Notes: generated by a model from the sequence alone, not told the origin. A DNA stretch of 64,000 nucleotides from Nannocystis pusilla (GCF_020073745.1 NZ_JAIRAU010000048.1:62001-126000); one strand, 5' to 3'. Shown: positions 10,271 through 21,726, counted from the stretch's first letter. Made by a program: numbers and translations.

Positions 10271-10290
10271 ACATGTCGGAAGCGACATGT
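10271..10290. repeat. Palindrome with compensating base changes
   Basis: Arms ACATGTCG and CGACATGT around GAAG. Relative to the consensus (CATGTCC...GGACATG) the inner pair has changed C:G to G:C on both arms, so pairing is kept. This is direct evidence that the hairpin, not only the sequence, is being maintained. Confidence 0.8.
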
Positions 10291-10345
10291 GACAGGAGCG
10301 CCGCCGCAGCCGGGGCTGCGTCGCGGCGCTCCGCGGGGGCGCGGC

Positions 10346-10834
10346 TCAGGAGGCCGCGGCGGCGCCGATCTTGGTGACGGCGGCCTTGACCTCGTCGTAG
10401 TTGGGCTCGACGCCGGGGTTCGGGGCGACCCACGCGTAGCGGACCACGCCCTCGGGGTCGATCACGAACACCGAGCGCTTGGCGGCGGTGTAGCCGGGCA
10501 GGCCGGCGAAGTCGTCGTGGGCCACGCCGTAGGCGCGCACGGCCTCGCGGGCGTAGTCGGACAGCAGCGGGAAGTTGAGGCCGTTCTTGTCGGCGAACGC
10601 CTTGTTGGCGAACGGAGCGTCGACCGAGACGCCGAACACGGCGGCGTTGAGGTCGTTGAGGGCGCTCAGCGAGTCGCGGAAGGAGCACAGCTCCTTCTCG
10701 CAGACGGCGGTGAAGGCGGCGGGGAAGAAGGCGAGGACGACGGTCTTGCCGCGCTGGGCGTCGAGGCTGACGCGCTGGCGGGCGTTGTCGAAGAGGTCGA
10801 AGTTGGGGGCGGGGCTGCCGAGTGCGACGGTCAT
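10346..10834 (-). CDS. Peroxiredoxin (AhpC/TSA family, C-x4-C type)
   Basis: Thiol peroxidase of 162 residues that reduces hydrogen peroxide or organic peroxides in the cytoplasm. The active-site motif P-x3-T-x2-C is complete (Pro38, Thr42, peroxidatic Cys45 in FFPAAFTAVC). A second Cys at residue 50 (CEKELC) has the i+5 spacing of the PrxQ/BCP resolving Cys, so an intramolecular disulfide, recycled by thioredoxin, is expected. The rest (LLSDYAREAVRAYGV, FVIDPEGVVRYAW) matches AhpE/BCP-like enzymes. The ATG at 10834 has an AAGGAG ribosome binding site. No reductase gene is adjacent. Confidence 0.94.
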   Translation of the reverse strand: MTVALGSPAPNFDLFDNARQRVSLDAQRGKTVVLAFFPAAFTAVCEKELCSFRDSLSALNDLNAAVFGVSVDAPFANKAFADKNGLNFPLLSDYAREAVRAYGVAHDDFAGLPGYTAAKRSVFVIDPEGVVRYAWVAPNPGVEPNYDEVKAAVTKIGAAAAS

Positions 10835-10940
10835 GGGACGCTCCTTGGAGTGAAGGCCTAGTACCCGCGGGCGCGGCCGCCCGCAAGGGGCCTTTAGAAC
10901 CCGGACGTCGCCGCGCGGGCACGGACGATGTTGCAGTGAT

Positions 10941-11900
10941 ATGCTGGCGCCGATGCTCGCTCCCGGGACCGCGACGCTGCTGCTCTCCGTCCTGTGCGGA
11001 CTGCCGCTCGGCGCGGGGGCGCCGCGGCCGGTGCCGATCGTCGGCGGCGAGGAGGTCAAGGCCAGCGAGTGGACCTCGGTGGTGGCGATCCTCAGCCAGG
11101 AGTCGAAGTCGACCGCGAGCCTGTGCACCGGCACGCTGGTGGCCCCGCGGGTGGTGTTGACGGCCGCCCACTGCCTGTCGCACGAGCCCGACCTCGCGGT
11201 CATGCGCGTCGTGTTCGGCGACTCGATCTACACCAAGGACCAGACGCGCGTGGCCACGGTCGAGCGCTACGGCGTGTACCCGACCGCCTGCGTCGAGAAC
11301 TGCAAGGCCGACGCGTACGACTTCGGCTACGTGATCCTGGCGCAGGATGCCCACGGCATCGACGTGGTGCCGCCGCTGACGACCCAGGACGAGTGGGACG
11401 AGACGATGCACGTCGGCGCCGAGATCCACGTCGTCGGCTTCGGGACCGTCCGCGACGGCGAGAGCGACGCGCTGCAGACCACCGACGACGTCGGCCACAA
11501 GCGCATCATGACGACGCCGATCGACTCGTTCAGCAAGAGCCGGCGCGAGTTCCGGGCCGGCGGCGAGGGCCAGGACGCGTGCGGCGGCGACTCCGGCGGG
11601 CCGGCGTTCGTCCGCCTCGCCAGCGGCGAGTACCGCCTGGCGGGCGTGACCTCGCGCGGGGTTCGCCCGTGCGGCACCGGCGACAGCGTCTACGGCGTGC
11701 CGTACCCGATCCTCACCTGGCTGCGCGAAGAGACAGGTGCCGACCTGCTGCCCGGCGACTGCCCCGACGGCGACTGCGTGGTCATGGCCGAGCCCGACTC
11801 GGGTTGCGCGATCTCGCACGAGCGCGCGTCGCTGGCGTGGGCGCTGCCGCTGCTGGTGTTCGCCCGCCGGCGCCGGCAGACTCGGTCCTCGCCCCGATGA
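10941..11900 (+). CDS. Secreted trypsin-like serine protease (S1 family) with MYXO-CTERM-like tail
   Basis: A 319-residue S1 peptidase. A signal peptide (about residues 1-27) precedes the mature start IVGG at 33-36. The catalytic triad is visible: His77 in TAAHC, Asp127 in YDFGYVIL, and Ser218 in GGDSGGP. An additional Cys pair (117/121) and Cys61/78 could form disulfides. The end has a Cys (CAISHE), a hydrophobic segment (LAWALPLLVF) and ARRRRQ, resembling the MYXO-CTERM surface-anchoring signal, though less typical than the one at 58.9 kb. Its stop overlaps the next start by four bases (ATGA), so it is translationally coupled to the membrane and TIR-like genes downstream. Confidence 0.9.
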   Translation: MLAPMLAPGTATLLLSVLCGLPLGAGAPRPVPIVGGEEVKASEWTSVVAILSQESKSTASLCTGTLVAPRVVLTAAHCLSHEPDLAVMRVVFGDSIYTKDQTRVATVERYGVYPTACVENCKADAYDFGYVILAQDAHGIDVVPPLTTQDEWDETMHVGAEIHVVGFGTVRDGESDALQTTDDVGHKRIMTTPIDSFSKSRREFRAGGEGQDACGGDSGGPAFVRLASGEYRLAGVTSRGVRPCGTGDSVYGVPYPILTWLREETGADLLPGDCPDGDCVVMAEPDSGCAISHERASLAWALPLLVFARRRRQTRSSPR

Positions 11901-12370
11901 AGCCCGAGCCGTCCCGCGCCGTGGAGAATGCCGCCGAGCGGCGGCGATTCGAGGAGCAAGTCGCCTGGAAAGAGGTCGACCAACTGCACGCGGCGACGCT
12001 GCAGTTCGCCAGCAAGTGCCTCGAGCTGAAGAAGCTGTGCGTGGCGCTGTGCGCGGTGCTGCTGGTCTGGCTGGCCGACAAGGACCTGCGCTTCGTCGAG
12101 TGCGCGGTGCTGGCCCTGGGGCTTTTGGTGTTCTTCTGGCTGGCCGACGCGCAGAACTTCTACTACCAGCGCAAGACCCGGCGCGGGATCGCGGCGGCGC
12201 TCGGCCGGGCCCGCCTGGCCCGCGGCCTCGGCAGCTCGGTGTCGCCGCTCGGGCTCGAGAAGGACGCCGTCAACTCCGTGCTGTCGAGCCTGCTCAACAC
12301 CTCGCAGCTGTTCTATTTCTACCTCGGCGTGGCCGTGCTCGTCGCCCTGGCGCTCACGCACCATGCCTGA
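11897..12370 (+). CDS. Three-TM membrane protein with N-terminal helix, TIR partner
   Basis: A 157-residue protein starting at ATG 11897, overlapping the protease stop. An N-terminal charged, probably coiled-coil helix (residues 5-45, RRRFEEQVAWKEVDQLH) leads into two close hydrophobic segments (about 46-60 and 68-84, VLALGLLVFFWLADAQ) and then a basic helix (YYQRKTRRG) and a third C-terminal segment (about 137-155). The charged helix, paired TMs and FW..DA..YYQ pattern resemble the SLATT-like two-TM proteins found next to nucleotide-signalling and TIR proteins; this is my pattern judgement only. The TIR-like gene begins eight bases inside its end. Confidence 0.75.
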   Translation: MKPEPSRAVENAAERRRFEEQVAWKEVDQLHAATLQFASKCLELKKLCVALCAVLLVWLADKDLRFVECAVLALGLLVFFWLADAQNFYYQRKTRRGIAAALGRARLARGLGSSVSPLGLEKDAVNSVLSSLLNTSQLFYFYLGVAVLVALALTHHA

Positions 12371-12722
12371 CGCGCTCCGCCGGTTCGACCGCCGGCGTAC
12401 GTTCATCAGCTACGCGGTCCGCGACCTGCCGCTGTCGCGCGCCCACCTCGAGCGGCTGCGCGCCAGCGACGAGTTCGTGTTCCTCGACTATCCGCAGCGG
12501 TGGTCGACGTCGGCGCAGCGCACGATCGCCGACTGGCTGCGCTCGGCCGACCGGGTGATCTACGTGGCGACGCCGCACAGCCGGCTGTCGCCGTGGGTGC
12601 GGCTCGAGCTGGCGACGGCGCGCCGGCTCGGGGTGCCGATCGAGCAGGTGGTGCTGCCGGGGACGGTCGCCGCGGTCGCGGCGTGCGAGCGGCCCTTCCG
12701 CTCACGAATCACCGCACCGTGA
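12363..12722 (+). CDS. TIR-like domain protein (ThsB-like/DUF1863 type), 119 aa
   Basis: A small single-domain cytoplasmic protein. The first strand FISYAVRD (residues 14-21) is the TIR box 1 signature, followed by a helix, a second strand FVFLDYP (38-44), a strand VIYVAT (65-70) and SPWVRLEL (76-83), where Glu82 is the position of the catalytic/conserved Glu in TIR NADases and the W-V-x-x-E pattern of ThsB-like domains. Length matches a single TIR domain. It overlaps the membrane gene by eight bases and is followed by a strong hairpin. By analogy with Thoeris and SLATT/TIR pairs it could generate or use an NAD-derived signal in phage defence; this is inference. Confidence 0.8.
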   Translation: MPDALRRFDRRRTFISYAVRDLPLSRAHLERLRASDEFVFLDYPQRWSTSAQRTIADWLRSADRVIYVATPHSRLSPWVRLELATARRLGVPIEQVVLPGTVAAVAACERPFRSRITAP

Positions 12723-12724
12723 CG

Positions 12725-12763
12725 CCGGGCCGAATGCCGGCAGCGAGGCGGCATTCGGCCCGG
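12725..12763 (+). terminator. 15-bp perfect-stem hairpin after the TIR gene
   Basis: CCGGGCCGAATGCCG (12725-12739) and CGGCATTCGGCCCGG (12749-12763) pair perfectly around a nine-base loop, three bases after the TIR stop codon. No T-run follows. It probably ends the protease/membrane/TIR transcript and also that of the convergent gene ending at 12825. It is not of the dispersed palindrome family. Confidence 0.75.
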
Positions 12764-12824
12764 TGTGACGATGGACGGTCGCGTCACGCGCCGGATGGGG
12801 CGGCGCGAGCGGCGGCGCGACGCG

Positions 12825-13418
12825 TCAGTGCTTCTTCTCCTCGCAGTCGAAGTCGGTGATCCTGCCGTCCGAGGTCCCGCCGTCGAAGGTGCATTGAATC
12901 ACGACCTTCTCCCGGCCCTGCTCGATCACCAGCGTCGCCCTCTCGAAGCTGATGTCGGCCTCCTGCTTCCAGTTGGCGTTGGGACACTTGTGCTTGGGAC
13001 CGATGGCGTCGGTCTTGACCGTGAAATCCGCGGATCGCTTCTCGATGTCCTCGGCGGGGATGGTCTCCTCGCCTTCGACCTTCACCCGCGATTGCTTCTG
13101 GTGGGGCTTGGGCTTGTTCCCGCCCGGGTTCTCGCAGCTGACCTCGAGCTCGCCCTCCGCCCGGAGCGTGATCTCGACGTCCCTGTTCCCGTCGAGGCAC
13201 TTGAGCTCGCCGGTGGCCCGCAAACGCGTCCCGAGGTCGCGAAACTCGAGGTCTTCGACCTTGATGTCCTTGCATTTGTGCCCGCCCTGACCTCCGAGAC
13301 CTCCGAAGTCGCACTTGCCCCAGCCGCACCAGCCCCCCGACGCGTGTGCCGTGGCGACCGGCGCGATGAAGGAGCAGGCGACGAACAGTGACGATGTCAA
13401 CATATGAGAAAGGCGCAT
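12825..13418 (-). CDS. Secreted Cys-containing protein, 197 aa
   Basis: Start ATG at 13418, followed by a signal peptide (MRLSHMLTSSLFVACSFIAP, cleavage near VATAHA). The mature part begins with a Trp/Gly/Cys-rich segment (GGWCGWGKCDFGG), then alternates charged beta strands: LEFRDLGTRL, VEITLRAEGELEVSC, ISFERATLVIEQ, VVIQCTFDGG. Seven or so Cys in the mature region suggest disulfides. The C-terminus ends in CEEKKH. Family not recognised; probably periplasmic or surface. It converges on the TIR-like gene; no partner gene is evident. Confidence 0.75.
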   Translation of the reverse strand: MRLSHMLTSSLFVACSFIAPVATAHASGGWCGWGKCDFGGLGGQGGHKCKDIKVEDLEFRDLGTRLRATGELKCLDGNRDVEITLRAEGELEVSCENPGGNKPKPHQKQSRVKVEGEETIPAEDIEKRSADFTVKTDAIGPKHKCPNANWKQEADISFERATLVIEQGREKVVIQCTFDGGTSDGRITDFDCEEKKH

Positions 13419-13970
13419 GGTTAGAGTAATCTCCCGGGCCTCAACATGAGGTGGAATCGCGGCGGGCAATCGTGCGGTCCCCCAAGTCTCCCCGCGAAGC
13501 CCGGCGATTGCGGCGACCAGCGGCTGTTCGCGGGGATACGGGCGAAATACAGGGCGACGTGCGCGGCGGCCGACGAAGACGTAATGCGTATACATGTGCC
13601 TCGGTATGCGAGGTGGCATTCGATGTCCCATTCTGGCGGGCGGGCCGCTCGCCGACTTTTGGAGCCGCCCGCGACGATTCAGCCCGGCGCGGCGCTCGCA
13701 GCGATGGCGCTGAACCCGGCCGCGCCGGCGACACCTGCCCGCTGTCACAGCGCCGCTCGCGGGGTGGGACGTGCACTCCGCTGGCGCAGGAGTCGAGGTC
13801 GCAGGTCGTCGGCGGCACGGCGATATGGCGTCGCCTCTCGACGGTGGCTCGTCCTCGCGACGGGCGCGCGTCGAGCGGCGGTTCATCGGTCCGACGCGCT
13901 GTCGCGGTCGAACTGCCCGTGGGACCGCTCGAGCCGCGAACGCTCGCGCGGCGGAGTTCGGGGCGGGCCG
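13419..13970. other. Intergenic, nothing recognised
   Basis: A stretch of 552 bases between two leftward genes. No convincing codon bias in any frame, no repeat unit of the dispersed family and no hairpin that I could support. It may hold the promoter of the gene at 12825-13418 (start at 13418). Confidence 0.4.
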
Positions 13971-14483
13971 TCAGGCCTTGCTCAGGTGGGTCTGGAGGTC
14001 GCCGAGGTAGCGGCGGATGGAGCCCTCGAAGCCGAAGATCGTGCCGGCGAGGAAGCGCAGCGCGGGGTTGGGCACGTCGCCGACCTCGGTGAGGGTGACG
14101 AGGGTGCCGCCCTCGGCGGGGGCGAACTGGAACACCCAGCGGCCGGAGAAGGCGCGGCCGGGGTCGGCGAGCTCGGTGACGAGGCGCTCGTTCGGGAGGT
14201 CCTCGGTGATCTCGAAGGTGTTCACGCCGTCGTCGCCGATCTCGCGGTAGACCCGGTGCTCGTTCTTCTCGGGCAGGAGCTCGACGCGATCGAGGTCGGA
14301 GCGCCACGACGGCGCCGACTCGACGTCGCGCACGACCGCGTAGACGACCGCGGGCGCGGCCGGCACGACCACCGACTCCATGGCGATGTGCTGGCGCGGC
14401 ATGAACAGGCCGCCGGTCGTGACGAGGACACAGACGCCGAGGAGCCAGAGGACGACGCGGAGGACGCGGCGGGGCATCGCCAT
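13971..14483 (-). CDS. SRPBCC-fold (polyketide cyclase/START-like) protein with TM anchor
   Basis: About 170 residues. One N-terminal membrane segment (VLRVVLWLLGVCVLVTTGGLF) is followed by a helix-grip SRPBCC domain: VPAAPAVVYAVVRDVESAPSWRSDL is the typical first helix and W-x-x-D turn, and FQFAPAEGGTLVTLTEVGD plus a long C-terminal helix (FEGSIRRYLGDLQTHLSK) complete the fold. Such domains bind hydrophobic ligands; the ligand here is unknown. I chose ATG 14483; 14477 (MPRRVLR) is equally possible and no clear ribosome binding site distinguishes them. Confidence 0.85.
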   Translation of the reverse strand: MAMPRRVLRVVLWLLGVCVLVTTGGLFMPRQHIAMESVVVPAAPAVVYAVVRDVESAPSWRSDLDRVELLPEKNEHRVYREIGDDGVNTFEITEDLPNERLVTELADPGRAFSGRWVFQFAPAEGGTLVTLTEVGDVPNPALRFLAGTIFGFEGSIRRYLGDLQTHLSKA

Positions 14484-14554
14484 CGGCAATAGCCGCGCGG
14501 CGGGCGGCCGTCAAGACGTGGCGCTTGAGACAGGTCCGCCGCAGCTCGGCCGCC

Positions 14555-15034
14555 TCAGTTGGGCTTGGGCGCGTCGGGCGGCAGCTTGGGCGGCGGGGGG
14601 CGGATCGCGCTGGTGATGTCGCAGAGGTCGATCTCGACGGCGCCGAGGCCGTCGAGCGCGATCTTGAAGCTCATGCCGGCGTCGCCATCGAACAGGAGGC
14701 GGGCGCCGAGCCGCGCGGTGGCGACGAGCGGGGTCGGCTCGCCGGCGGTGGTGAGCAGGCTGCGCCCGCTGGTGGCGGTCACGCGGACGGTGCGCGCCGG
14801 GCTCGGGGCGCCGGGCTCGACCAGCAGGTCGATGCCGCGATCGATCCAGGCGATCCATGTCTCTCGGGACAGGTTGAGGCGGCCGCCGCTGACGCGCTGG
14901 CCGGCGCACTCGAACACCGGGACCGTCCCGCTGGTGGTGTAGCGCACGGCCAGGAGGCCCTCGGGGAGGGTCACCGGGACGAGCGACGCGATCAGCGGGC
15001 GGGTGCTGCGGACGAAGGTCAGTCGGGTCGACAT
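14555..15034 (-). CDS. Hypothetical protein, 159 aa
   Basis: A cytoplasmic-looking protein (no signal peptide) beginning MSTRLTFVR at ATG 15034, beta-rich, with a Pro/Lys tail (PPPPKLPPDAPKPN). The strands LLAVRYTTSGTVPVFE, TVRVTATSGRSLLTT and RLLFDGDAGMSFKIALDG suggest a sandwich fold. Family unknown. A copy of the dispersed palindrome (14855-14873) is read in frame as LSRETW in the middle of the protein. It lies 62 bases before the kinase gene end, same strand, and may be cotranscribed with it. Confidence 0.65.
   Translation of the reverse strand: MSTRLTFVRSTRPLIASLVPVTLPEGLLAVRYTTSGTVPVFECAGQRVSGGRLNLSRETWIAWIDRGIDLLVEPGAPSPARTVRVTATSGRSLLTTAGEPTPLVATARLGARLLFDGDAGMSFKIALDGLGAVEIDLCDITSAIRPPPPKLPPDAPKPN
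14855..14873. repeat. Palindrome copy inside a coding region
   Basis: CCATGTC TCTC GGGACAGG; the stem has one mismatch. On the minus strand it reads as CTG TCC CGA GAG ACA TGG, giving LSRETW in the 159-residue protein. Confidence 0.7.
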
Positions 15035-15096
15035 CGGCGCCCTATGGGTGGCGCGACGAGGTCGATCGGATCATGCCGATCCGCCGCGGTCGCGAC

Positions 15097-17883
<2,787 letters not shown>

Positions 17884-18192
17884 GAGCGACCGCGAGGGGT
17901 CCGGCGGATCACCACCTCGCGACGGGATTATGCGCACGGGGCGCGATCGCTCGCCGGCGGGGTCTCGAAGAGGTCCGCGCGGTGGCGGCGGTGGCGCGGC
18001 GGGGGTCGGGGTGCTGTCCGAAAGGACAGGCTCGAGGCGCGCAGGGATGAGCTGTCCGAAGGGACAGGTGCGCGCTCTGGCTGTCGCGGTCGAGTCACGG
18101 CGCGAGCTCGCAGACGCAGGCGCAGGTCGGCTCGTGGGCGTCGGCCGCGCCCGAGGCGCACGCGGTCCAACCGACGGCGTCGCTGCCGGCGC
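17884..18192. other. Intergenic with two exact palindromes
   Basis: 309 bases between the kinase start (17883) and the release-factor stop. No gene. Two exact family members lie at 18014-18029 and 18052-18067. Confidence 0.5.
18014..18067. repeat. Two exact palindromes, C...G type
   Basis: CTGTCC GAAA GGACAG (18014-18029) and CTGTCC GAAG GGACAG (18052-18067), 22 bases apart in the same phase. Both have perfect stems and the loops resemble GNRA-type tetraloops. They lie between two codirectional genes, after the stop of the release factor (read right to left). Confidence 0.85.
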
Positions 18193-19875
18193 TCAGGTGT
18201 GCTCGCGGGTGGCGCTGAAGCGGAGCTCGGGGAAGCGCTCCTCGACCTTGGCCAGGTTCCACTTGTTGGGCGCGAGGTAGGCGAGGTCGCCGTGGCTGTC
18301 GTGGGCGAGGTTGCCCTGGTTCTTGTGCTGGAAGCTCTCGAGCAGCTTCTGCACCTCGATCTTGCTCTTGGTCGAGGGCCTGGGCGTGACCCACCGGGCG
18401 GTGGTGTAGTCGATGCCCTCGTAGTCGGCGTCGACGTCGTACTCGCTCTTGAGGCGGTGCTTCATCACCTCGAGCTGGAGCTGGCCGACGGCGCCGACGA
18501 CGAACATGCTGCCGACGATCGGCTTGAACACCTGGATCGCGCCCTCCTCGGCCAGCTGGTGCAGGCCCTTGGCCAGGGCCTTGGCCTTGAGCGGGCTCTT
18601 GAGCAGGACGCGGCGGAACAGCTCGGGGGCGAAGCTGGGGATCCCCGTGAAGCGCAGCACCTCGCCGGCGGTGAAGGTGTCGCCGATCTTGATGGTGCCG
18701 TGGTTGGGCAGGCCGATGATGTCGCCGGCGTAGGCGGCCTCGACGATCTCGCGGTCGCGGGCCATGAACATGGTCGCGTTGCCGAGGCCGACCTCGCGGC
18801 CGAGGCGGCAGTGGAAGGCCCGCATGCCGCGCTCGAACACGCCGGAGCAGACGCGCAGGAAGGCCATGCGGTCGCGGTGGTTCGGGTCCATGTTCGCCTG
18901 GATCTTGAAGACGAAGCCGGAGAACGGGGCCTCGGTCGGCTCGACCAGCCGCGTGGGGACCGGCTCGCCGGGGGCGGGGGCGGTCGCGGCGGCGGGGCCG
19001 GTGATCGCCTCGCGCGCGAGCGGGCCGGGGGCCAGGCGGATGTAGGCCTCGAGCAGCTCGCGGACGCCGAAGTTGTTCATCGCCGAGCCGAACAGCAGCG
19101 GGGTCTGCTTGCCGGCGAGGAAGGCGGCGTGGTCGAGCGGCGCGCTGGCCTCGACGAGCAGCTCGGCGGCCTGGCGCAGCTCGTCGACCTGGTCGCCGAG
19201 CAGCTCGTCGAGCCGCGGGTCGTGCAGACCCTCGACCAGGATGCCCTGCTGGATCTTGTCGTGGCCCTGGGCCTGGAACAGGTGCAGGCGGTGGTGGATC
19301 AGGTCGTAGACGCCCTTGAAGCGCTTGCCCATGCCGATCGGCCAGGTCAGCGGGACGCAGCTCATGCCGAGCTTCTTCTCGACGTCGCTCATCAGCTCGA
19401 GCGGGTCGAGGCACTCGCGGTCGAGCTTGTTGATGAAGGTGACGACCGGCGTGTCGCGCAGGCGGCAGATCTCGATCAGCTTCTCGGTCCGCTCCTCGAC
19501 GCCCTTGGCGCCGTCGATCACCATCAGCGCGGCGTCGACGGCCGTGAGCACGCGGTAGGTGTCCTCGCCGAAGTCGGCGTGGCCGGGCGTGTCGAGCAGG
19601 TTGACCTGGACCGGCGGCGCGTCGGCCGGCAGCTCCGGGTGCGGGTACTCGAAGCTCATCACCGAGGTGGTGACGGAGATCCCGCGCTCGCGCTCCATCT
19701 CCATCCAGTCGGAGGTGGTGGCCCGCCCGGCCTTCTTGGCCCGCACCGCGCCGGCCAGCTGGATCGCGCCCGAGTAGAGCAGCAGCTTCTCGGTCAGCGT
19801 GGTCTTTCCGGCGTCAGGGTGGCTGATGATGGCAAAGGTCCGACGACGGGCGACTTCGGCGGCGAGCTCGGTCAC
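18193..19875 (-). CDS. prfC: Peptide chain release factor 3
   Basis: A 560-residue class II release factor, a translational GTPase that removes RF1/RF2 from the ribosome. G motifs are clear: [12 protein letters not shown] (residues 18-29), [18 protein letters not shown] and NKLDRE. The C-terminal domains match RF3 ([35 protein letters not shown]). The protein is about 30 residues longer than usual; the extra Ala/Pro stretch [15 protein letters not shown] lies between the GTPase domain and the second domain. GTG at 19875 is the start of the conserved N-terminus. No neighbour is functionally linked. Confidence 0.96.
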   Translation of the reverse strand: MTELAAEVARRRTFAIISHPDAGKTTLTEKLLLYSGAIQLAGAVRAKKAGRATTSDWMEMERERGISVTTSVMSFEYPHPELPADAPPVQVNLLDTPGHADFGEDTYRVLTAVDAALMVIDGAKGVEERTEKLIEICRLRDTPVVTFINKLDRECLDPLELMSDVEKKLGMSCVPLTWPIGMGKRFKGVYDLIHHRLHLFQAQGHDKIQQGILVEGLHDPRLDELLGDQVDELRQAAELLVEASAPLDHAAFLAGKQTPLLFGSAMNNFGVRELLEAYIRLAPGPLAREAITGPAAATAPAPGEPVPTRLVEPTEAPFSGFVFKIQANMDPNHRDRMAFLRVCSGVFERGMRAFHCRLGREVGLGNATMFMARDREIVEAAYAGDIIGLPNHGTIKIGDTFTAGEVLRFTGIPSFAPELFRRVLLKSPLKAKALAKGLHQLAEEGAIQVFKPIVGSMFVVGAVGQLQLEVMKHRLKSEYDVDADYEGIDYTTARWVTPRPSTKSKIEVQKLLESFQHKNQGNLAHDSHGDLAYLAPNKWNLAKVEERFPELRFSATREHT

Positions 19876-20268
19876 GGCCCGCGGGGAGGTAGCAGAGGTG
19901 GCGAGTCACCGCCAGCCCCGCAACGAGCGAGGTCGCGCACGGCGCGCGGACGCTCGGCGCCCGAGGTCGAGGCGAACTCGCGGCGCACGGGCTGCTGCGG
20001 GCCCGCGAGGCCGCGGCCGGGCCCGAGAGCGCGGTCGCGGCGGAACGGGCGCGGCCCGGCGAGCACGTCTTCGCCGCGTCGACGACGCGAGGCGGGAGAG
20101 GAGCGTGCGCTCGTCGTGCGGGTCTGGAGCGACAGCCAGGGACGCGCAGGGACCGGCGGGCTGCCTCGCCACGGACGGTGCGGCGGAGGCCGGCGGCTCG
20201 GAGCGTGTTCTCATGAGCATGTCACATAGAACATGCCCGTGAAAGCATGTCCTTCGGGACATGAACGA
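19876..20268. other. Intergenic with palindromes near the lipoprotein cluster
   Basis: Between the RF3 start and the stop of the last lipoprotein in the tandem cluster. No gene signal; palindromes occupy 20217-20263. Confidence 0.5.
20217..20263. repeat. Palindrome pair after the lipoprotein cluster
   Basis: GCATGT-CACATAGA-ACATGC (20217-20236) and an exact member, CATGTCC TTCG GGACATG (20246-20263). The second has a TTCG loop, the stable UUCG tetraloop in RNA, and lies 5 bases downstream of the stop codon of the lipoprotein ending at 20269 (minus strand), so it may terminate the cluster transcript. Confidence 0.85.
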
Positions 20269-21726
20269 TCAGCGCGGCGGGATGGGGGCGGCCCACAGGC
20301 CGGGCTGCGGGCCGCGCTCGTCGAGGTAGAACACGCCGAAGTCGAGGTCGAGCTCGAAGTAACCGACGTCGGCGGCGATGGTGGTGTACAGCTCGGTGTC
20401 GGGGTCGAACACGACGAGGTCGAAGGTGTAGATCGAGGATGGGATGCCGGTGAAGTAGCGGCCGTCGGCGAGCCGGACGGTGGAGAAGCCGACTCGGGGC
20501 ACTCGGACGGTGGTCTCGCCGGTCGCGAGGTCGACGCGCCAGAGGGTGGCGTCGGAGGACTGGCCGTCGAACAGGAGGTAGTCGATGCTGTCGTCGCGGA
20601 CCGCGAACACGTTCGGCTGAGAGCCCCCGGGCGCGGCGCGGTACCACTCGCGCAGGAGGTCGGTGCGCGGGTCCCAGCGGGCGAGCACGAGCTCGTCGTC
20701 GTCGACGAGGGCGAGGTTGAAGTCGTCGCGGACCAGGCCGCGCAGGCGCGCGCCGGCGGGCGGGACGACGGCGGCGCCGGTGTCGGTGCGGACGACGGCG
20801 GCGACGCGGAGCTCGGGGCCGTAGAGGGCGGCGTGGGTGCCGTCGGGGGTGGTGAGCCAGTGGCCGATGGAGGCCGTCGCGGGGTCGCCCAGGCGGTTCC
20901 ACGAGGCCGCGGTGAAGTCGTTGACGGCGATCTGGAGGTCGTCGCCGGTGTCGCGGTCGCGGAGGAAGACCGGCTCGACGAGGTCGTCGCCGAGCTGCTG
21001 CCAGATCAGGCGCCGGCTCGCCGGCACCGTCACGAAGTGACGCACGCCGGTGAGCACGAGCTCGGACTCGCCGGTGCGCACGTCGACGTCGCGGAGCGTG
21101 CCGTCGTCGTGGAGGATCAGCAGGCGGTCGTCGTCGGCGGCGAAGCGCACGACCTGCTCGCCGAGGAGCACGGCGGCGGCGGCGGGATCGCCGTGGTGCG
21201 CGTACATGGAATACGCCGGTGCGCCGATCCCGGCCGCGTTGACGAGGGTGCTCCGGGGCTGGTGCTCGGTGAGGTAGTAGATGGCGCCCTGGCCCCGGCT
21301 GGTCGTCAGCTTCCCGGCGGGCAGACCGAGGACCGGGTGGGGCTCGTCGAGGCCGGGGACGTCGAGGCGGTCGAGGACGAACTGCCGGCCGGCCTGGTCG
21401 TCGGCGTAGAGGACGAAGTGGTCTGCGGTGCGGATGACACCGCGCAGGCCCACGCCGGGGAGGTCCGGTGCGTGATGCTCGGGCTCGCCGCCGCAGCGGT
21501 CGAGCAGCGAGTACTCCAGTTTGTGGTCGTCGTAGGGGCCCTTGGCGTAGAGGAGCTGCTCGCCGACGCGCTGGAAATACAGCCGATCGCCGGACTCGCG
21601 CGTCCAGCCGGAGGGCGGCCCGGCCAGTCGGACGGGCTGGTCGAGCGGACAGGTCGCGACCGGCTCGGCGTCCTCCGCGAGGCAGGCGGCGAAGGCGAGG
21701 GCGAGCAGGGCGGCGGGGACGCGCAT
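20269..21726 (-). CDS. Lipoprotein of a tandem beta-propeller-like family, copy 4
   Basis: A 485-residue lipoprotein, last gene of a four-gene tandem array. The ATG at 21726 follows a GCATGC element; the signal peptide MRVPAALLALAFAAC ends in Cys15. Shared family features follow in order: CPLDQPVRL near the N-terminus, RCGG, DRLDVPGLDEPHPVLGLP, HHGDP, LGDD-VEPVFLRDRDTG, VNDFTAASW, LREWYR, LWRVDLATGE, DGRYF, YTTIA, and GPQPGLWAAPIPPR at the C-terminus. Regular short beta strands with these turns suggest a propeller. No catalytic motif. Probably outer-membrane surface or periplasmic; function unknown. Confidence 0.85.
   Translation of the reverse strand: MRVPAALLALAFAACLAEDAEPVATCPLDQPVRLAGPPSGWTRESGDRLYFQRVGEQLLYAKGPYDDHKLEYSLLDRCGGEPEHHAPDLPGVGLRGVIRTADHFVLYADDQAGRQFVLDRLDVPGLDEPHPVLGLPAGKLTTSRGQGAIYYLTEHQPRSTLVNAAGIGAPAYSMYAHHGDPAAAAVLLGEQVVRFAADDDRLLILHDDGTLRDVDVRTGESELVLTGVRHFVTVPASRRLIWQQLGDDLVEPVFLRDRDTGDDLQIAVNDFTAASWNRLGDPATASIGHWLTTPDGTHAALYGPELRVAAVVRTDTGAAVVPPAGARLRGLVRDDFNLALVDDDELVLARWDPRTDLLREWYRAAPGGSQPNVFAVRDDSIDYLLFDGQSSDATLWRVDLATGETTVRVPRVGFSTVRLADGRYFTGIPSSIYTFDLVVFDPDTELYTTIAADVGYFELDLDFGVFYLDERGPQPGLWAAPIPPR

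Larger units (their letters stand above)
9675..10345. other. Intergenic region crowded with palindromes
   Basis: The 671 bases between two leftward genes hold no convincing gene but the densest intergenic group of the palindrome family: about six units at 9796-9833, 9916-9991 and 10271-10290. Nothing else is recognised. Confidence 0.6.

Noticed and set aside
9796-10290. Palindrome cluster as a CRISPR array
   Set aside because: Units are not evenly spaced, have no equal-length spacers between identical repeats, and no cas gene is present.
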